Shown: positions 34,036 to 45,213 of the stretch, in pieces
Layout: the number at the start of each line of letters is the position of its first letter
Numbering within the stretch: position 1 is the first letter of the stretch
From: Stromatinia cepivora
Lineage: Eukaryota; Ascomycota; Leotiomycetes; Helotiales; Sclerotiniaceae
Length of the DNA: 64,000 nucleotides
Reading direction: 5' to 3'
NCBI GenBank assembly: GCA_014898415.1
Contig: RCTD01000011.1
Span: forward strand, 124,001 to 188,000
Translations under genes and position numbers: made by a program
Notes under the pieces: model-generated
The model's input: only the letters and a program-made list of their open reading frames with translations
Told to the model about the DNA's origin: nothing
Databases searched by the model: none

Positions 34036-34814
34036 TAGTCTAGTTTTCATATCGATCTTTTTCTAGAGTTTTACGCTATTTTTTGATTGGATATTTTAAG
34101 CGAATTCTTTTAGAGGGTTTAATCGATCATTTCCTAAATAATGTGTATCAGACCTTTACCAAAATATATTTTATGTGATAAATTTTCAATCATTGCATTT
34201 ATAGATAATTTGTTATATAATATGGAATCTGTTGATTGAGGAGATATAGATTTATTATTTAATTTATTTTCTAATCCCTTTAGATCTTCAATTGATTATA
34301 ATACAGAATTGATTTCTTTACTTTTTTTCATTCCCAATTTTGATATCTTTTAATTTTCATTCTAACAAATTGTAAATAATATTGAAGTTTGTATAGGGTA
34401 TAAATTATATGATACTCAAATTTCATTGTTATCCGATTTAAAACAAAATAAAGATTTAATTCTTTTAATCTTATTTCAAAATTATTTTATAATGAAATTA
34501 TTTTATTTGATATATAAAATTTATCTTTCTGAATTGGAAATCTAATTTATAAATATAATAATCAAATTAATACCAATTAAAATTTTATAAAAATAAAAAG
34601 TACAAAATATAGATAAATAGTATATTTATTTATAATATAATTTTCGATTAATAATTATAATATAATATAATTAAATGAAACTAATATGTATACAAAAATG
34701 AGTGAAAAGCGGATTCAAAATATATGATTTAGAAGTTGACCGATTAGACTTTTCTGACAGAGATATTAAAAATCACATGACCGATGCTTCGAGAGTCAGG
34801 CACCCGCTAGACCA
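34036..34814. mobile_element. 779-bp insertion with 9-bp target duplication
   Basis: This piece is absent from the matching position of the right arm. It is flanked by ATTCAATTC at 34,027-34,035 and 34,815-34,823. Its ends are short inverted repeats, TAGTCTAG on the left and TGGTCTAG read from the right. A 9-bp duplication would suit a Mutator-like element, but the target itself is repetitive, so the exact size could be 8-9. The interior is AT-rich and I recognise no transposase. Confidence 0.5.
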
Positions 34815-35155
34815 ATTCAATTCAATATAATATAAATAATAATAACAATAATAAATAAGAATGAATTATTTTAATTTAATTATTTATTCTAAATGAAATT
34901 CTATTATAATAAGATTTTTAAAATATTTTAAATATATTTTTAATAATTTCAATTTATTCTAATAATTAATGATTCGAGTAATAATAAATTCGAATAATAA
35001 GAATTTGAATAATAATTTAAATAATAATTTCAAGCTGACATTCTATCTGTATTCCAATATAATACTAAATTCAATCTAAAACAAACCTTTTGAAAAATAT
35101 GAAATTTAAATAAACTTTCTCGAAAAGCCAGGGGTCCGGGGAGCGCAGGTTCCTG

Positions 35156-37221
35156 GTATAATCAAATATCAAAAGTATAGCGTATATACTATAGACAATA
35201 GATAAAATATAGATTGTATAACAGACGCTACCAATATAATCTACTCTTTAAATTACATAATTTATAGAATAAAAATAAAACAGCTTTTATAATTTTTACA
35301 AAACATATCTTTATATTTGATAGTAAATCTTTAATAAAATATTGATTCTCAATCTCATTATAATTAATGAAATTATAATAAAAAAATATTATGAAATAAT
35401 CAATTATTATTAATATTATAGAAATTTGAATCATATATAGATTATCAATTATTTTTTATATAATTATTTTTCCATTTTATTTATTTCATTTGAAAAATTA
35501 ATATTATTAATTATAATTTATATTTATAATTGATAAATTTAATATTTATAGATTTTTATAAAGATAGAATATATTTATAATAAATATATTTTTATAAAGT
35601 TATAAAAAAGGATTCGATAGATTTATAATAAATAAAATAACAAAGATATAATAAATATTATTAATAGTAGAGTTTAATATTATATAAGATTAATTAATCA
35701 ATAGATTAATATTATAATAAATAATAAATTCATTTAAAAAGGATATCAGAATATTTGATATAGTATCGATGATATTATTAATAATAAAGATATTTAATAA
35801 AATAGAAAAGAAAGAATAATATATAGATAAATATAATTCTGAAAAAGAAAAAAATTTGGAAGATAATTTTATAATTTATTTGAATAATTGAGATTTCGAC
35901 TCAGAAGATTCATTTCAAAAAGATTCGTTTTTTATTATTATATTATCGGAATTAATTTTATTTATTGAAATGTTTTCGATAACAAAAATAAAATTAATTA
36001 TATTAATAAAAAATATAATATAAATTTAGTTTATATTGATAATTTTTTATAATTATTATTAAGAAATATGGAATATTCAATTATACTATAGAAATATTTA
36101 TACTTTTGATTTCAAATTTATATATTATTATAATATCATTATAGATATCAAGATTATTAATTAATAAAAATAATTTTTATATATTTTATAAATAATTCTT
36201 TCGATTCAATAATAGTATTAAAAACAAAAATAATGGATTGTTTAATATAAATAATATATTAGATAATAAAAATGTTATAATTTTATAAAATCAGAATCAG
36301 AATTTCATAATAATATAATTAAAATAGTTAATTAAAATAATTTTAAAATAAATCTAAATTCAAATATTCTTTATATTATTATTAGAAATAGAATTTGTAT
36401 AATGATTTTTTTAAGTATTATTAAAAATACAAAATATAGAATATTTTGATTCTATTTAAAAAAATATATAGAATATCAATATAATTTTGATTAAAAAAAT
36501 AGTTATATATAAAATATATATTTGAATTTATAAATATCGATTATATATTAATAATAATAATAATAATTTCAGTTTGATATAAGATTTTGAAAAAGAAAAT
36601 CTAGATTTATCAAAAAATAATGATATAGAATTTATTAAAGAATAAGTATAAAATAAAGGATTCTCAAAAGAAATTGAATCATTTAGAATTTCGTTAATAT
36701 TATTTTGTAAAATATAAAAATAATAGCGATATGAATTGAATTTAATTAATTAATAATTATTTAAAACAATTTAATATTAAATTTTTAATTATATATCAAA
36801 TGTTTATAATCAGAAATATATTGAATAGATTTTTTTTGAATAAATCGATAATTTGGAGTTAATATTTCAAATAGTAATCAATAATTTTTATTATAAATAA
36901 TAAAATAAATAATATAGGAATAATATTCAAAAGAATAATCATATTTTATAATATTAGAATTATAATCAAGATTGAAGTAATTATTAATAATAATTAAATC
37001 AGGATGATTAAAGACATTAGAATGAATTGAAAAATTAATAATAAATTGAATAATTAAAGTAGATGTTTTTTATATTAGACGTCACAGGTTCGCCACCCAT
37101 TCCTAGTTAGCATAAATGCGTTAAGCATTTACTATTCTTTATAGAATCAAAGATGTTTTTATATATTTTTTTCTTTCTATATAGAATATTATTATATTAT
37201 CTAAGATTTTATCATTATTAT
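35156..37221. other. Core between the inverted arms, unidentified
   Basis: About 2.07 kb of AT-rich DNA lie between the two arms. The translations I inspected are low-complexity with scattered stops; I could not match them to a transposase or reverse transcriptase. The copy of a short hairpin repeat at 37,080 sits at its right edge. Confidence 0.5.
37080..37210 (+). repeat. Short hairpin repeat, copy 1
   Basis: It begins CGTCACAGGTT and shares with the copy at 38,685 the words CCACCCATTCCTAGTTAG (ACCCGTTCCTAGTTAG there) and a 3' ATAGAATATTATTATAT. Between them lies a stem-loop, AAATGC (37,114-37,119) and GCATTT (37,125-37,130). The second copy has a different but also perfectly paired stem at the same place. 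It may be a SINE- or MITE-like family; no coding content. Confidence 0.5.
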
Positions 37222-37790
37222 CAGGGACCTGCGCTCCGCGGACCCCTGGCTTTTCGAGAAAGTTTATTTAAATTTCATATTTAAAAAGTTTATTTTAAAT
37301 TTAATTTAGTATTATATTGGAACATAAATAAAATGTCGGCTTGAAATTATTATTCAAATTTATCATTACTCGAATTATTAATTATCAAAATAAATTTAAA
37401 TTATTAAAAATATATTTAAAATATTTTCAAAATCTTATTATAATAGAATTTCATTTAGAATAAATAATTCAATTAAAATAAATCATTATTATTTATTATT
37501 ATATTATCTAAGATTTTATCATTATTATTATTATATTGAATTGAATGAATTGAGTTGAATGGAATGAGTTGAATTGCATGAGTTAAGTTGAATTGAATGA
37601 ATTGAATTATTGAAAAAGTTTAAGTTAAATATGTTTAAGACTTTAAGGTTTATATTAAAAGAAGATATTAATAATCAATAGGATTGTTTAGACTGCAATT
37701 CATTCAAATAAGTCTCCTTTTCTGATTTATACCGGGTAAATTATAGTACGCTGGTGTATACAGCAAGCTTTTGGTATCGGCAAACCGATA
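37222..37790 (+). repeat. Right arm of the long inverted repeat, less mutated copy
   Basis: It starts with the GC box CAGGGACCTGCGCTCC and ends with a perfect hairpin, TATCGG-CAAA-CCGATA (37,775-37,790). It matches the left arm on the opposite strand. It keeps G and C where the left arm has A and T: GCTTGCTG against ACTTACTA, and ACCCGG against ATCCAA. It therefore approximates the pre-RIP sequence and serves as the empty site for the two left-arm insertions. Confidence 0.7.
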
Positions 37791-38684
37791 ATAATAATAT
37801 ATTTTATTTTTCAAAACAACTTTATTATTAAAAAATAGAAAAACAATCTAATTTTATTTCAAAAAAAAATATTAGAATAAACTTAGAAATCTCAATCAAT
37901 AATATATCGATAAAATATTATATCAATTTAATCTGAATCAAATTTAAATTCAAATGCTGATTCAAAATTAACCAAATCCAGATTTAATTTTAAACATCAA
38001 TTTTATTAATATAACATTATTATACAATAAAAATTACGAATTCAAAAATTATATTTAATTTTTTGAAATTGTTTTAAAAAAGAATTTATTATATCAAAGA
38101 TTAAATTAACTAAACGATTGTTTTAATAATTCTGAAAACGATAAATTTTATTTGAATTTATATTCAAAAGATTTTCATTTATTAATAATAATTTATATAT
38201 AAATTTTCTATTATAAAAGATATAAAATTTATCAACCTAATTTTTATCTTCTGAATGTTTATTAATAATATTCATTAAAATTCTAAAATAATAATATATA
38301 TAAAAGATTTATTTAATTTTGTTAAAAAGTATTTTTATTTAAATTACAAAAATATTGATATTTTATAAAAAGATTTAAAAATAAACAATATAATTAATAT
38401 ATAATTATTTACTCAAAACTCAAAATATTAAAAACAATTATCTAATATAATTATTAATTCAATTTTAATTTTTTATCAATTTCAATAAATTTTGAAGAAT
38501 TTTGTTTTATTTAAAAACAATAAAGTAAATATTAAAATTAAAAATTAAATTTATAAATCTATTGATGAAATAATATTACAATCTTTAATACAAAACAAAA
38601 GAAATTATTTTATATAATCTTTTTACTAAAAAATATAATATAATAAAAAAAACAAAAGAATATAAAAAAAATTATATAAAATAT

Positions 38685-38815
38685 TGTCACGGGTTTACTA
38701 CCCGTTCCTAGTTAGTCTAAATGGATGCCTCAGGCATCCATTCACTATATAATCGGTGCTTTTCCTAATATCTTCTTTCCTTTTTTATAGAATATTATTA
38801 TATAATTAAAGTTTA
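38685..38815 (+). repeat. Short hairpin repeat, copy 2
   Basis: It begins TGTCACGGGTTTA, identical over 13 bases to the end of the 33,786 element, then ACCCGTTCCTAGTTAG as in copy 1. A near-perfect palindrome follows: AATGGATGCCT (38,720-38,730), one base, AGGCATCCATT (38,732-38,742). The 3' part repeats ATAGAATATTATTATAT. It is less AT-biased than its surroundings. I found no matching right-end inverted repeat. Confidence 0.5.
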
Positions 38816-40113
38816 TTCTTATAACATAATAATATATTCTATTCTTCAAGAGATTCTATTATTTAGTATAAAAATAATTCAATTTTGTTATACAAAAAAG
38901 GGAAATATTTCAAATAACGAAATACGAAATTTTATAATACGAAATTGTAATACAAGAAATTTTGAATTACGAATAATTTATATTTTGACATTTCGAGATA
39001 AACTTTGATATCTAAATTATTAGGATAATAATTATTATAATTTGTAATTCTCAAAATCAGGTTTAGATCAGAATCATTATTATATATTGTTTATATTGTT
39101 TATTCAAAACAATTTAATAGATTTAAATATTATAAAGATATAAAAACAAATATAAAAAGAATAAGAATACTTTCAAAATTTTTATTATTTCTAAAAATAA
39201 TTTAATTATAAATTATATAATTGTGAAGTAAAAAAATAAATAAAAATTATACAAAAAGCAAATAAATATAAAACAATATTATAAAATATTATATATTAAT
39301 ATAATAAATATCAATTATAATCATATTAAATTAATAATCTAATTATATATAATAATTATCAATAAAAAAAATATTTAATATAATATTAATAAGATTGTTT
39401 ATTTGGTTTTATTAATGATAGAAATTATCAAAAAGGAAACTTTCAAAATAATAATTATCAATAATTGAATATATTCTAGAGTTTTATCGAAGATGAATTG
39501 TTAATATTATCCAATAATATTTTAAATATACTATTAAATAATATAATGTTTTTATTATCGATTTCGATTTTTGAGGAATAAGAAAAAACTTAATTTTTGT
39601 AAAAATTATCAAAGAATATAGAATAAATATAATATATAATAAATAATAAAAATGATTATAATTTAATTTTATAGATAGTAAATCTTTGTTTATTCAAATT
39701 ATAATATTTTAATATATTTTTCTTTATTTAATATAATTAGTTTGATTAATAATAAATATTCAGGAAAGTATTCGTTAATTACTTTTTTGTTGAACAGTAT
39801 AATATTATTATATTATTTTTATTATGTTATTTTAAGTTTTGTTTAATTAATAAAAATATTATAGATATCATTATAGAATACTTTGTTATAAATATAATAA
39901 TAATTTAATATCAAAAAATTTGATTATTTTTTATTATTAAGTTTTTAAAAGATATATTTATTATTTTTAGGTTATTATGATTACAATATTATAATTCTTA
40001 TATTAATTGAATTGATATAATTTTATTTTTTAGTTTTCAATATTATAATATATATTATTATTTATATAATACTTTACATTCAATATTGGTATTAATAATT
40101 TTATCTTTAAATC

Positions 40114-41942
40114 TAATACCCCACTTTCGGGCCACCCCCTCTTTTGAACCATCTTAAAAAACCACCCTATTTTAAGCAATCTTCTTTATTAAATCTTTAA
40201 TAATTCAATAACCATTTAATCAATCGATCTGAAATTTGAATATATTATTATTTATAATATAATGAATATTTATATCGAAGATGATATTATTATGGCCTTT
40301 AGTATAATTGCAAATAAGCTAACTATATATTAGATCAGCTTGGAATATAGTATTTTTTGTATTATATTTCAAAATCGAATAGATAATCATTTATCTCATA
40401 AAAATAATACACAAAATATACAAAAGATAATTCCGATTCAAAAGAAAACATTAATAGATTGGATATTAATACAGAAATCATCAAATACTAGTTCTATTCA
40501 TCGACAAATAAAGAAAATGAATGAAAATCTCTTCGAAATGAAAGGAAATGATTCTTTATTTGGAAAACGATAAATATAGAATTTTTTGAAAAGGAATCCT
40601 GAAATTAGAACCAAAAGACAATATCGAATCGATTCTATATATATTTCAAATACTATTGATGAAATTATTGATAAGTAATTTGAAAAGCTCAATTTGCCCT
40701 CAATTAAATATATTAAACCCGAAAACCAATAAAATATAAATAAAATTGATATTATAAAAAATCAGGATTTAAATAACTTAATAATAGAAAATTCAGAATA
40801 TCGTTTTATTCAAAAAAAAACAACCTGATTCAAAAGTTTAGATATCTTTTATTGAATATATTTCAGCAACAGAACGAATATTCAAATCATTCGTTATTTT
40901 CAAAGGAAAATATATACAATAACAATAATTTCCTATAAATCTTATTCTATATAAAGAATAAAAGTTCATTTTTACAAATAATAAATGAACAATAAATATT
41001 ACAAAATTTGAATAATTGAAAACAATCTTTATTCCTTAAATTATCCCTTCCCGATCTAAAGAAACTAAATTATTTATATTAAATAATCATAAAAGTTATA
41101 AAACCATTAAATTTATACTTAAATACTTTAAAAACAATATTAATTTTTTATTTTTATTATCATATATATTATATATACTACAACCATTAGATTTATCAAT
41201 ATTCTCATCTTTCAAAAATATTTATAAATATTATTTCAATAAATTAGATTCTTTATTAAATTCTTCAATAATTAAAAAACATAATTTTCTTATTTATTAT
41301 TAGAAAATTAAAACAAAAAGTTTGATAATTCATAATATCAAATCTGAATAGAAGGCTTCTGATTTATAATTTTAAAACTATATTAAACCTTTTATAAATC
41401 GTTTATTACTTAAAAATAACAATAATGAAATTCTAAATTAAAATCCTATTTCAAATAATAATCTTCAATATTAATAAAATATAAAATCATCTATTATTCT
41501 ATAAAAAACCCTTCAAAAAATATCAAATCTTCGAAAATATATATATATAATAATTCAAGAAAAAAAAACCGATTTTTCAATTTATCGATTATTATTTTGT
41601 AAAATCATAAAAGGTTTTAATATTAAAGATTATAAACTTATATAATCAAAATATCAAATAAAACAATTGAAATATAAATTAAAGCAAATTATATCTAAAA
41701 AAAACGAATAATAAAAACTAATCCGAATTCGAAATTTGCAAAAATTAAAGCTATTCGGGGAACGCAAATTGAAATTGGGGATTACAAAATTGAAAAGAAT
41801 AATTCTAATAATGATTATAAAATAGATACTACAAAGGATTTTATTGAAATAAAGTAATTATTGAATTATTAAAGTTTAAAATTTATATAATGATATTTTC
41901 GAGATGGCCCAAAACAGGGGGTGGCCCGAAAGTGGGGTATTA
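40114..41942 (+). mobile_element. Fot1/pogo-type DNA transposon relic with 42-bp inverted repeats
   Basis: The ends are inverted repeats of 42 bp (40,114-40,155 and 41,901-41,942) starting TAATACCCCACTTTCGGG. They differ at only four positions, three of them transitions, and are bordered by TA, the target of this superfamily. One continuous frame from about 40,340 on + reads as a Tc5/CENP-B helix-turn-helix followed by a DDE_1 domain. Fragments include GNDSLFGKR, then NFLKRNPEIRTKR, then FEKLNLPSIKYIKPENQ, then NSEYRFIQKKTT. The stops in this frame fall at expected Trp codons, as RIP predicts (TGG to TAA or TAG). The length of 1.83 kb is usual for Fot1. It is certainly inactive. Confidence 0.85.
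40340..40860 (+). pseudogene. Decayed pogo/Fot1 transposase, N-terminal and DDE start
   Basis: The first segment (40,340-40,573) is open and ends at GNDSLFGKR; the same frame continues through stops at 40,571-40,573 and 40,577-40,579. The order is DNA-binding helix-turn-helix (TLIDWILIQKSSNTSSIHRQ), the family motif FLKRNPEIRTKR, and the region leading to the first catalytic Asp, here NINKIDII (expected NMDE). The catalytic centre is thus altered. The remainder to about 41,880 is too decayed to read with confidence. Confidence 0.75.
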
Positions 41943-42980
41943 GACTTAATATCTATCCAAAGTTTTCAGAAAATATAGATAAAATTATTTATTGATGGGG
42001 TCCTTGAAAGATTATTTTTAATTAAAAAGTATTTTAATCAGGATTTCGAATTATATCGATTATTTTAGATAGAAAATAAGGAAAAGGATATTCAAATATA
42101 TATTTCAAATTTTAAAATGATTTTAAAAAACTAGATATATATTTAATATATTTATAAAGTATTTTTTATAAAAGATATTAAAAATAAAAGTTATAAAATA
42201 ACGAAAATTTGGATATTGAATTATTTATTGAAAAGATTTTAATATATAATATTAATTATTATTATATAAAGATATATAGTAATAAAGATATTTTTCAAAT
42301 TTAAATAATTCAGAATTGGTGTTTAATTTATTATAAATTTATATAGAAAATAATTGGATAATATTGAACGAAATTTGTATGGTAAGGTGGATTTATATTT
42401 GTGTTGTTTGTTTTGGTTTTGAAAAATTAAAATATTTCTTTTTTGAATATGAAATCTAATTTAAATAATATTTGTTGATTATAAATTATTAGTTTTTTTT
42501 TGGTTAATAAGATAATATAAATGTTATATATTTTATTTGGGATGAATTGAATCGAATATAAATGATTTTTCAATATAAATGATTGAATAAAATAATGATA
42601 ATCTCTTCAATTTAAAAATAAAATTTCAAGAATATATTATATAAAAAAAGGAAATATAATTGATATATTAATAAAAGTTCTGTTTGAATTATATATTTTT
42701 ATTTATCATTATTATTTTTCAAAAAGTATTTAAAAATAACGAAATTAGATATCGAAAAGTTCTTTATTGATAAATAATTTTTTATTAATAATTAGATTTG
42801 AGAAAAATTCTTTATATAATTTTATAATAAATTATTAGCTTTTTTATTGTGATTTGTAAACGATTTTTTGTTATAATAAATTTAGGATTATAAAATTGAA
42901 CTGATATTTGGAAAAGAATTATTATATTTCAAAAAAAAAATTATTTGGAATCGAAGATTATTGATAAATAGATTGATAAT

Positions 42981-43213
42981 AATTTATTCAAAGAATTTAT
43001 TCAAAGAATTTATTCAAAGAATTTATTCAAAGAATTTATTCAAAGAATTTATTCAAAGAATTTATTCAAAGAATTTATTCAAAGAATTTATTCAAAGAAT
43101 TTATTCAAAGAATTTATTCAAAGAATTTATTCAAAGAATTTATTCAAAGAATTTATTCAAAGAATTTATTCAAAGAATTTATTCAAAGAATTTATTCAAA
43201 GAATTTATTTAAG
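42981..43213. repeat. Perfect 13-bp minisatellite, 17 units
   Basis: The unit AATTTATTCAAAG repeats 17 times without a single mismatch from 42,981 to 43,201, then an 18th degenerate unit follows. Because 13 is not a multiple of three, the open frame across it gives a 13-residue period (KNLFKEFIQRIYS) that has no meaning as protein. It lies just upstream of the gypsy reverse transcriptase. Confidence 0.9.
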
Positions 43214-45055
43214 AATTATAATTTTGGAATACTATATTTTTATTTTTTATTATTAAATTCATTAAGATTATCAAAAATTGAATAATATTATTATAAAGAA
43301 TCGATATCCATTATTCATAGTTTAAAAAACTTTCAATATATTATATAATACAAAAATATATTTTAAATTTGATAATATCATTATATTCAATAAATTCTAT
43401 ATTATAGAAGATAATAAATAGAAAACTATCTTTATAATACAATTCGGATTATTTGAATTCTTGATTATATTTTTTGGTTTTTATAATATATTTGTTTTCT
43501 TTTAATATTGTATTAATTATATATTATTTAATGAATTTGATAAACATTGTATAATATATTTCGATAATATATTAATATATTTTATAAATAAAAATCAATA
43601 TTGAAAATATATTTATAATGTAATATAGAAAATATAAAATCTTGATTTGTAAATAAATATTAATAAATATAAATTTGAAATTATTTCAATAAAATATTTG
43701 GATTTAATAATCATAATAGAAAATATAAAGATAAATCAGAATAAAGTTGAAACTATTATTTTGTAGATATAATTATTATCGATTAAAAATCTATAATGAT
43801 TTTTTGAATTTATAAATTTTTATTAATAATTTATAAAGGATTTTTCTAAGATATATTATTCATTAAACGATCTATTATTAAAAAATATTATATAATAATA
43901 AAAGAAGGAATATATATTAATATTTAAAGAATTCAAAAAAGTTTTTATAATTATTCCAATATTAATATACTTCAATTATAATAAAAAAACTATATTAGAA
44001 ATCAATATTTTAAATTGAATTTTAGAAAAGGTTCTTTTTCAATATAATAATAATAAGAATATATTATAATTAATAATATATTTCTTTTCGAAATACTTTA
44101 TAATAAAATATAATTACAAAATCTATAATAAGGAATTATTAATTATAATTAAATTAATAAAAGAATAATATCCAGAATTGTAAAGATTTTAAAAGGAATT
44201 CGAGATCTTTATAAATCATAAAAATCTAGAATATTTTATAATAACAAAAATATTAAATCAATAATAAATATAATAATCAAAATTTCTTTTCTAATATAGT
44301 TTCTGAATTGTTTATCAATTAAGATTCAAAGTTTTTTATTCTGATATATTAAACTATCGATATAAAGAACAATTTTATATATTAAATTCAAATAATAAAT
44401 ATTTAAAAAACAAAGAATATACTATTTTATTTACTAATAGATTTGATATAAGTTTATATAAAGAATTTTCTAATAAAGTTTTGTTAATAATAATAGATTG
44501 AATATTATTATTAAAAAAGAAATCTATTGATGATTTTATTGATATTATATATTCTAAATCAAAGATAACAAAATAATTGATTTTAATAATTGAGGATTTA
44601 TTTATAATTAGATAACTAAAAGAATTTAAAAAGAATTTATAGATAATTATATAAGATTGTAAAATTTATTATAATAAGATTTATTATTAAAATGAATTAT
44701 GAATGTTATTAAATGACAAAATAAAAGTATAAATTATATATAAAATATATTCCTTCAAATCAAAAAAACATTTAGGATATATTAAAATTATTGATTTGAT
44801 TTTTTGAAGTTATTAATGATTATAGATATATTAAAAGATAAATATATATATTCAAATATATATTTTTATATATATATATAAAATCATCAAAAATATCTTT
44901 TTCAGAATTTCTAAAACTATTATCTATTTTATTCAAAGTTTGATTTGATATCTTAATCAATTATATTATATTATTATTAGATTATATATATTATAATTCT
45001 ATGTATATATTGATAAAAACAAAATATTTCAAAGATATAAAATTATTGATAATAG
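43214..45055 (+). mobile_element. Ty3/gypsy pol relic, left part: RT, RNase H, start of integrase
   Basis: Decayed but collinear motifs are readable on +. RT starts at 43,266 with DYQKLNNIIIKNRYPLF; then come FGLFEFLIIFFGF and the catalytic box YFDNILIYF at 43,557 (expected YLDD). KINQNKVETI and FIKDFSKIYYSLND follow. RNase H appears near 44,112-44,240 as YKIYNKELL and INHKNLEYF. Integrase begins near 44,900 (FDILINYI) and is interrupted at 45,055 by the copia insertion. Stops replace Trp, Gln and Arg codons. LTRs were not found, so the limits of the element are unknown. Confidence 0.85.
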
Positions 45056-45213
45056 TGTCGGGACAACTGTATACAGGGAAGTGAAGCTTAGGAAGGTGAG
45101 GAGCTATATAATAGTGTATACCGAAGCATTAGTGCGAATATTAGTGGGTATATGATTCTCATCATCTTTATTATCTTTATTATCTTATTATATATATAAT
45201 TCATATTCCGATA
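45056..45213 (-). repeat. Copia LTR, left copy (3' LTR), little mutated
   Basis: This is a 158-bp LTR with mostly normal GC. It matches the right LTR at 51,479-51,694, which shows A or T at many of the G and C positions here. It begins TGTCGGGACA on + and ends TTCCGATA. Confidence 0.8.

Larger units (their letters stand above)
33690..35155 (-). repeat. Left arm of a long inverted repeat, with two nested insertions
   Basis: Read on the minus strand from 35,155, this matches 37,222-37,790 read on the plus strand over most of its length. Both inner ends carry the same GC box (CAGGRACCTGCGCTCC, then CGGACCCCTGG). This copy is the more mutated: its outer end differs from the other arm by G-to-A and C-to-T changes in a row. 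It is longer because two pieces are inserted at 33,786-33,888 and 34,036-34,814. Together the arms frame a structure of about 4.1 kb. Confidence 0.7.

Noticed and set aside
42961..43212. Open frame of 83 codons with a repeating KNLFKEFIQRIYS peptide
   Set aside because: It is a by-product of the 13-bp minisatellite, which is open by chance; it lies inside a dead gypsy element.
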